Shown: one piece after another, positions 6,795 through 11,906 of the stretch
How positions within the stretch are numbered: the first letter of the stretch is position 1
Layout of the letters: each line of letters opens with the position of its first letter
NCBI GenBank assembly: GCA_018985235.1
Contig: JADGIG010000240.1
Span: forward strand, 1 to 11,906
Reading direction: 5' to 3'
Source: Sanchytrium tribonematis
Lineage: Eukaryota > Sanchytriomycota > Sanchytriomycetes > Sanchytriales > Sanchytriaceae
DNA length: 11,906 bases
Made by a program: the position numbers and the translations under genes
Notes under the pieces: generated by a model
What the model was told of the DNA's origin: nothing
The model's database searches: none
What the model saw: the letters and a program-made list of their open reading frames with translations, nothing else

Positions 6795-8160
6795 CTTTGA
6801 TTTGGAATTTGAATTAACTTGAATCTTGAATTTGAATCCGAATTTTTAAAGAATTTGAATAATTTGTGAATTTGACTTTACTGAAGAATTTCGAAGTCTA
6901 ACAAGAGATGATTCTGTTTAACAAATGCACACAATTCCAAATTTTAACGTCTGTATTCATATATGGGTGTGAGTCTTGATACGTCAAATCTTCGAAGGAT
7001 CTGTGTGTTGCACACACTGTAGGCACAATTTCAAAATAACTGCTAGCCTATTCAGTTAGTTTGGCATCTAGCCTATTTATGTCACTTCTGCCGAGTCAGC
7101 TACTATGGGCCACCGGGTTTGACTTCTGAAAACATTATGAGGTATATTCGTGGTCATTACAAAAGCTGTGACCATTTATTTGCCGAAATGCAGCAGATAT
7201 ACGACAATTTGAAATTATTTGTAAAAAAGTACATTTGCCCCGAATCAGCACGATATTTAGTCAAATGAAGACTAAATTAACAAAATTTGATGTGTTTGGC
7301 AATTCAGAATCTGGATGGATTTAATTAAGTCGATGATATTTTACAATATGAAATTGAAAGACTCAAAGAGGCACCCGTCGATCTGTTTTATAAATTGCAA
7401 TTATCAAAAAGTGGACATAATATGAATTCTGTCAGCTATGTGTATTGTGGTAGTACCAAATATCTTCTACAAAAGAAGTATTTATTAGAAATATATAGGG
7501 CTTGAGAGATTGTGCTCATCCGATTTGTGGAATTATCATCTACCCTGCGATGATAAAACAACATTTACAACATTTGAGTTACTCATGTTTCTGCAATGTT
7601 TTTTGTGGATGTCAAATTAAATGCTTATTGTATCTCCTAAACCAGTTTCTAGCACCATAACATAGTTTGTCAAGCACCCTCGCTGCAAAACAATATTGGA
7701 AACTACATCAACAAGCACCTGCTTCTCTATCTTGAGGAATGGTTTAAATTTGTCCCAATCACAGGATTTAAAATGGAAAGTTTTGTTCAATTGATGTCAC
7801 TTCGTAGCTCTGCTAATTTGAATCAATTTGAGATTCTAAATAGTAAAATATCAGATGTGAGCATCTCTGCCAGTCATGGTTATGATTTGCGAGATAGATC
7901 GACAAAAAATAGACAAGCAACATTAAAAATTAATTTGCAACCACCCACAATGAAGGTACAGACACCTCCAATCCGATCAGGATTGAAGAGAATTTCTTTT
8001 AATAATATAGATGGACTACAGAAGAAGGCATTTGCAATTATGCCAATAATGGAATCAAACTCTAAAGACATTTTGATTCCAGATGAAATAGAGTAGAAGT
8101 GTAAACATGAAGCAATTTGGTACTTAAATATTGATGTTCACGATATATTTGTTCATTTCG
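6795..8160 (+). pseudogene. Old, decayed copy of a related non-LTR retrotransposon (ORF1 and ORF2 N-terminus)
   Basis: The plus strand carries a degraded relative of the young element. The ORF1-like part (7098-7462) begins at GPPGLTSENIMRYIRG, which corresponds to ANVPPDICAKSLRRYLWG in the young copy. It is interrupted by several stops, and continues with EIERLKEAPVDLFYKL. Sequence before it back to about 6795 matches only weakly (FDLE, then a low-complexity GAATTTGA stretch at 6805-6875). An ORF2-like part follows: LERLCSSDLW (7502 on), FTTFELLMF matching FNQFELLYF, then a 148-codon open stretch (7653-8096) reaching the endonuclease start. There FNNIDGLQ matches FNVNGFQ and DILIPDEIE matches DIVICSETK. 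A further weak match (SPQYDL against NPKYGNL) takes it to about 8160 and possibly 8260. Frameshifts and stops make it nonfunctional. The rest of ORF2 is missing. The ORF at 7773-8096 is part of this relic, not a separate gene. Confidence 0.75.
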
Positions 8161-8346
8161 TCAAATGTAGCCCACAATATGATTTATGTCATAAAATCAT
8201 GTACATGCGTGCTTTAAAATTAAATTTAATCTATGACGCACACAGCCTATCCAATTCTATTTTTGTACGGTTTACAATTGCCATCATTTCTTTTGCATTA
8301 TCTTTAAGCAATGTAATTTGCTTCAATTCCAGATTGGATTAAAGAT

Positions 8347-8920
8347 TTAGTAAAAACCTTTAATACAATGAATAATATTGTCTGTTGTGTGCTCCACTGT
8401 AAAGTTCCAATTTGCAAGATTAATGGTGTGATACAAATTATTATACATCAAATGAAAATTGACTCCAATCATTCTTGTTTGATCATTTGTTTTCCACAGA
8501 TCAGTAGAACAGCAAATATGGGTACTATTTTGTATCGTTATTTTAATGATGTTCACTATATCATCTCTGATGTAACATTGGTAATGACGCGTTGTAGCGG
8601 CATCTGGCGCAATGTTGGGATGAAGAATTGTCAGAATATGGATTTGTGGAATCCGAAACAGGTCTAAAATCAATTGCTTGGGAGAAAGCTCACTTTTTGT
8701 TGTAGTTGAAATTTGCTCTTCCAATTAAAAAGGCATGGCCTTCAAACACAATGCGCGACAAAACACATTTGTGAAATGGGTCCGCGCCTTTAAAATGTCT
8801 AGTCATATTGGTGCATGTGGTTGTATTTGCTTGAGTCATATTACAGCAATAAACAACATTACACAACAAACACTTCCATTTCAAGTTGTTATCACTCTGT
8901 ATATTGAAACGAATTGTATT
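8347..8920 (-). pseudogene. hAT-family transposase fragment with BED zinc finger
   Basis: Two overlapping minus-strand frames, offset by a frameshift near 8690-8724, form the N-terminal part of a hAT transposase. The first (8690 to about 8920) has a BED-type DNA-binding finger: WKCLLCN (CxxC), then TNMTRHFKGADPFHKC with the His/Cys ligands. The second (8347-8724) gives the segment leading into the RNase H-like catalytic core, with CCSTDLWKTNDQTRMIGVNF matching the family's T-T-D-L-W-T-S pattern that holds the first catalytic Asp. It is followed by the typical HT.dNI motif (VEHTTDNIIHCIKGF). The sequence then stops, and the rest of the catalytic domain and the C-terminal dimerisation region are absent. 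A frame upstream (8881-9132, minus, contains SEFAINNINAYQISDD) may be more of this relic but shows no motif. No terminal inverted repeats are evident. Confidence 0.75.
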
Positions 8921-9132
8921 TCAACAAATTTGTCAGTATAAAATCTCTTTGAGAATATGCTTAAACTTGCAATTGTAAACAATGGATGAGGACCAATTAC
9001 GAGTTGCAGCTGTTTTGGAGTGCTTGAATAACGCAATTGTACCATTTGTTGTGATTTCAAGGGGTCATCGCTAATCTGGTAAGCATTGATGTTATTTATT
9101 GCAAATTCAGATTCAAATTCGGGAATTGCCAT

Positions 9133-9476
9133 CTATTTAAAAGCCGATGTCACTAAATTTGAATCAGTCTAAACTTGAAAATGTGCGAATTTAGACCGTC
9201 CAATTCATATACCCAATTTTGTTAAAGTCGGGACCGTTACTTTGATGTTGGGATTGATTTGGTTGCAACTCATTTGGATCATTTGAGATTACGTGATGAT
9301 AAAGAGATCTCAATGGACCATCCTCGTGTATTTGACTTGGAAGAGAAAGAAGAATAAATAAATAAGTGTAATAAAATCTCATTAAAGTTACATATAAGCT
9401 AAGATAATAAATTTGGCAGCTGTCTACTACATTGTAACCATTGGATTGTTTATGACAGACCGTTTCATATTTCAAG
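9133..9476. other. Spacer between hAT relic and DDE transposase relic
   Basis: No gene is supported here. The plus strand at 9243-9357 reads as a short open stretch (GIDLVATHLDHLRLRDDKE) that includes the 27-bp repeat copy 2 and ends at TAA. The overlapping minus frame (9191-9493) has poor composition and looks like a shadow. Confidence 0.35.
9242..9268 (+). repeat. 27-bp dispersed repeat, copy 2
   Basis: Direct-orientation partner of 6301-6327, with 25 of 27 identical bases. It lies in the spacer between the hAT and DDE relics, outside any recognisable transposase, which suggests a third repeat family or a duplicated fragment. Confidence 0.6.
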
Positions 9477-10327
9477 ATGAAAACAAAGAACATGGCACTA
9501 GATTTGTTAAAATCTCAGCTTCTAGGTGCAGAAGCGGGGAGAAGATTTATAATGCTTTTCCGTCATTTAACATTAGTTTCCGTTACAATGAGAAAGAAAA
9601 CAAGACACAGACCATCTGATCTCGCAAATTTCAATGCGATTACAAACTTCTATGCATGGATTAACTTTAGATTTTACAAATCAGACATCTGTGAATAGCA
9701 GGGTTTCTGGAAATTCCAAGCAAAATAAAATTATCTAATGGATCAGTAGAATCCGGATTAGTTTGTTTATGTGTATTTTTAAAAAGAATATCTTACCCGA
9801 ACAGATTAAGTGACTTGGTAGTAATTTTGGAATAGAGCAGTCTAAAGTAAGCCAGATCAACTACTTATGTATAATGGCCATAAGCGTCACCACGCATTAA
9901 AATATCAATCTTGCATTTTGTGGAATGGACTTATAATTCATTTTTGTGACGTATTTGAGGGTAAAAAGCATGATATATCAATATTACGTGCAATTTATTT
10001 CCAACTAATAAATTATTTATACATGGTAACCCAGCTTATCAAGTTAGAATCCAAATAATAACTCCATTCAAAGCAACAAACAACATCCGTGAAATGCGAC
10101 TGTGTAGTACTTAAATGTCTTCTTTCCGAATCTGCGTGGAACTGGGCTTTGGAAAAGTTGTTAGAGTTGATCATTATAAGAACCAAAAAGTCATGCTGCA
10201 ACCGAATTCTGAAATGTATAGTGTGACAGTGTTGTTATCTAATTTCAGGTCATGTTACTACAGCAATCAAAAAGCCATGGCATTTGGTGTCCCACTTCCA
10301 ACATTAAGAGAATATTTCAATAAATAG
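9477..10327 (+). pseudogene. DDE transposase pseudogene (Harbinger/IS5-like, DDE_Tnp_4 type)
   Basis: Four plus-strand segments in shifting frames follow the order of one transposase. 9477-9698 gives the N-terminus, ending FRFYKSDI. 9695-9832 gives a helical region with SNGSVESGLVCLCVFLKRIS and then YPNRLSDL, the helix-turn-helix-like block usual in this family. 9867 to about 9990 gives YNGHKRHHALKYQS and FEGKKHDISILR, with the second catalytic Asp in HD. 10019-10327 gives GNPAYQVRIQIITPF, then CVELGFGKVV with the catalytic Glu, and KNQKVMLQPN to the C-terminus PTLREYFNK, closed by TAG. Damage includes frameshifts near 9695 and 10000-10018, a TAG at 9833-9835 and an in-frame TAA at 10112-10114. 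About 80 residues between YPNRLSDL and YNGHKR, including the first catalytic Asp (DGT motif in relatives), are gone. It cannot encode an active enzyme. Confidence 0.82.
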
Positions 10328-10367
10328 ATCACGAAATTTATTTAGATACGGATTTTCTAAACATCTC

Positions 10368-10503
10368 TTACATTAATTCCATTTCCTTAGCCTTGTTTTC
10401 CTCTCTAAGTAGTTCTACTTCAATTTTTTTTCCTCCATATCCACTCTTTGCTCTTCTGGTGCAAGCCGGATTACATTCAACTTGAATCTCTTGCGATCCA
10501 AAC
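10368..10503 (-). pseudogene. Coiled-coil protein C-terminal remnant, possibly the Harbinger partner protein
   Basis: The minus strand reads RLDRKRFKLNV, then APEEQRVDMEEKK, and after a one-base slip in an A8 run continues IEVELLREENKAKEMELM to a TAA at 10368-10370. The Glu/Lys/Arg heptad-like composition is that of a coiled-coil tail. Harbinger elements usually carry a second gene, a Myb/SANT-like DNA-binding protein with such a tail. This remnant lies 40 bp from the transposase stop in convergent orientation, so that identity is plausible but inferred. No SANT domain is visible upstream. Confidence 0.4.
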
Positions 10504-10842
10504 GTCAATTAATGGAACAAGTCAAAAATATACAAACTCAAAAGCTGTTGAATAAACACTTCATCCACCACACCTGTAAATTCAATAAATGACATTAACA
10601 CAATAGTTAATGTTGTAAACAATGCCATGGAACCATTTAATGATTCAAAATACAGGACATTTGGAAAAATACCAAGTCCACCCAAGGACCCTATTCCACA
10701 TCGATGGGTGCTCAATTAATGGCATCATGGGGACAAAAGGAGAATGATTGTGAACTGCATTGAGAGATTGGGTAGGATTGCATTTGAAGCGGAGTTCAAT
10801 GATTATCTTAAGAAATGTGGTCCAAATCTAAAATCAGAATAG
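10500..10842 (+). pseudogene. Broken plus-strand coding stretch of unknown family
   Basis: The plus strand contains coding-like blocks: KRQLMEQVKNIQTQKLLNKH (10506 on), then in another frame INTIVNVVNNAMEPFNDSKY, FGKIPSPPKDPIPHRWVLN, a TAA, and KRRMIVNCIERLGRIAF to KKCGPNLKSE with a TAG at 10840-10842. The composition is that of a real basic protein, and better than the antisense frame 10509-10715, which I regard as its shadow. One frameshift and one or two stops break it. I do not recognise the family; it may be more transposon debris. Confidence 0.35.
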
Positions 10843-11906
10843 AAGGAAATTTATCGATTTTAAACATGTTTAGCAGTAACAATCAATAAATAGTTAATAT
10901 AGAGTCATTTTAAATTACTTTAATATACGTCTTTTTGATGATAAGGAAGTGTTCAATTTGAAGGAGCTTTCGTCAAGTGTTTCAAGAAGGTTGTTACTAA
11001 TAAAAAGATTTATTTAATCATTTTTTCCGGTACTTTTATAATGAATAAAGATCATTTAAATACATTAAATTAATTAAATCAACATACCCAATTGCACGAA
11101 GAATGATTATGTTAAATGATTAGCTTTTGTTTCCGTTTCTTACAAATGCAATTATTGAAACAAAGAACTATATGGGATGGGAAAACTGATTTCAGATACT
11201 ATGTTCATCATTTTTGAGGTACCTGGATACAAAAAACAAGCGTGATACCAGTATTTGATGTCCATTTTGTTGGGATTTGTAAACACAACTAAGATAAATT
11301 TTTATTACAAAAATTTGAACAAACGTTTCCAAAAATGTAACACAAATTGTGTTAAAACAAGGTAAATAAACAGTATGGCAAATTAGCCATCAATGATTTA
11401 TAAGACAATGACCCACCATTAAAAATTTTTGCAATAGATGTTTAGGGCCGTTGATGGTGTTAAATTTTGTCGATATTTGACATTGGGAGTCGTTAGCACG
11501 ACTGTTCAAAAAATCTACTTTCAAATTGTGCCCACATCAACAAAAAATACAAATTATCAATTCTCCCATCAATTTAATGTAAAATTAAAGCTTGTAGCCA
11601 TTTCCAATTCTACTTGATAAGATGTTATCAAATCCTCTTTTAGCTTGTATCTGTTATCACCCATAAGCATAAATGATTTATCATATCTCGTAAATATAGC
11701 TATAAAAATTGCTTAAAATTTGAAAATGCAAACATACTGGCGTTAATAAAGGTTTTGCGGAACTAAACATCTATAACAACTTGACCTGTCATAGAATGAA
11801 ATCCTTTTCTTATATAAAAGGGAATGAAATTTTTTTCGTGAGGCATTTTGCGGTTTACTTAATGCCATTCAAAGAGATTAATTTAGCTATTACACTTGGG
11901 GAAATT
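10843..11906. other. AT-rich stretch without recognisable genes
   Basis: Stops are frequent in all frames and no open frame of useful length or composition is present. AATAAA-like words are common, as expected from base composition. One weak minus-strand run near 11390-11512 contains LLQKFLMVGH, which vaguely recalls a DDE transposase, but it is too short to call. I found no tRNA, long inverted repeats or tandem arrays by eye. Confidence 0.5.

Noticed and set aside
7043-7077. CTAGCCTATT repeated twice 25 bp apart
   Set aside because: A single 10-bp repeat pair is close to chance expectation and does not form an array.
7600-7795. Minus-strand open stretch reading like protein (DWDKFKPFLKIEKQ, CLTNYVMVLETGLGD)
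   Set aside because: The plus strand over the same bases aligns in order with the ORF2 N-terminal region and has a 148-codon open frame, so I take the minus reading as a shadow. It remains a weak alternative.
8231-8335. Minus-strand coiled-coil-like tail (LELKQITLLKDNAKEMM)
   Set aside because: It is short, has no start, and overlaps a plus-strand frame open from 8097 to 8340 that may continue the old retroelement. The strand could not be decided.
6783-9240. Inverted match of GTAACGGTCCTGTC (6783) with GTCGGGACCGTTAC (9227) as possible terminal repeats
   Set aside because: Twelve of 14 bases is expected by chance many times in a 12-kb window, and the match does not extend.
9191-9493. Minus-strand 100-codon open frame
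   Set aside because: It has no motif and aromatic-rich, low-quality composition, and it overlaps the start of the plus-strand transposase relic.
11390-11512. Minus-strand fragment resembling a DDE transposase (LLQKFLMVGH)
   Set aside because: Only about ten residues are suggestive, with no catalytic motif or supporting neighbour.

Overview
The window reads as an AT-rich, intron-poor nuclear locus of a eukaryote, most likely an invertebrate animal. The evidence is standard-code stops, eukaryotic signal peptides, a poly(A)-tailed non-LTR retrotransposon, and decayed hAT and Harbinger/IS5-like DNA transposons. I see no bacterial operon signals, rRNA, tRNA or CRISPR. The species cannot be named from the sequence alone.

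Layout. (1) 1-1731 holds what look like resident genes. Two tandem minus-strand paralogues encode predicted secreted 2-oxoglutarate/Fe(II) dioxygenases; the second is cut by the window edge. A divergent plus-strand gene encodes a small single-pass membrane protein. (2) 1732 to about 6250 is a minus-strand, largely intact non-LTR retrotransposon with a 3' poly(A) tract, an AATAAA signal, a 1292-codon ORF2 (endonuclease, reverse transcriptase, RNase H) and a short RRM-like ORF1. It sits in antisense inside the 3' end of the membrane-protein gene. (3) 6248-6777 holds a broken minus-strand coding region of unknown identity. (4) About 6795-8160 is an older, heavily mutated relative of the same retrotransposon on the plus strand, arranged head to head with the young copy. 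(5) 8347-8920 is a minus-strand hAT transposase fragment with a BED zinc finger. (6) 9477-10327 is a plus-strand DDE (Harbinger/IS5-like) transposase pseudogene, followed by a convergent minus-strand coiled-coil tail that may be its partner protein. (7) 10500-10842 is another broken plus-strand coding stretch. (8) 10843-11906 is AT-rich DNA in which I find no gene.

Two points stand out. First, the retrotransposon's ORF1 and ORF2 lie in the same reading frame. A single TAA separates them, and ORF2 has no nearby ATG. The old copy aligns across this junction without a stop, so the ancestral product was probably one polyprotein or was made by readthrough. Second, ORF2 carries an extension of about 165 residues ahead of the endonuclease. 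It begins with a hydrophobic segment and ends in a region that looks like a ubiquitin-type beta-grasp fold finishing in Gly-Gly directly before the endonuclease. The rest of the 3' half is a graveyard of transposons, while the left 1.7 kb carries the probable host functions.
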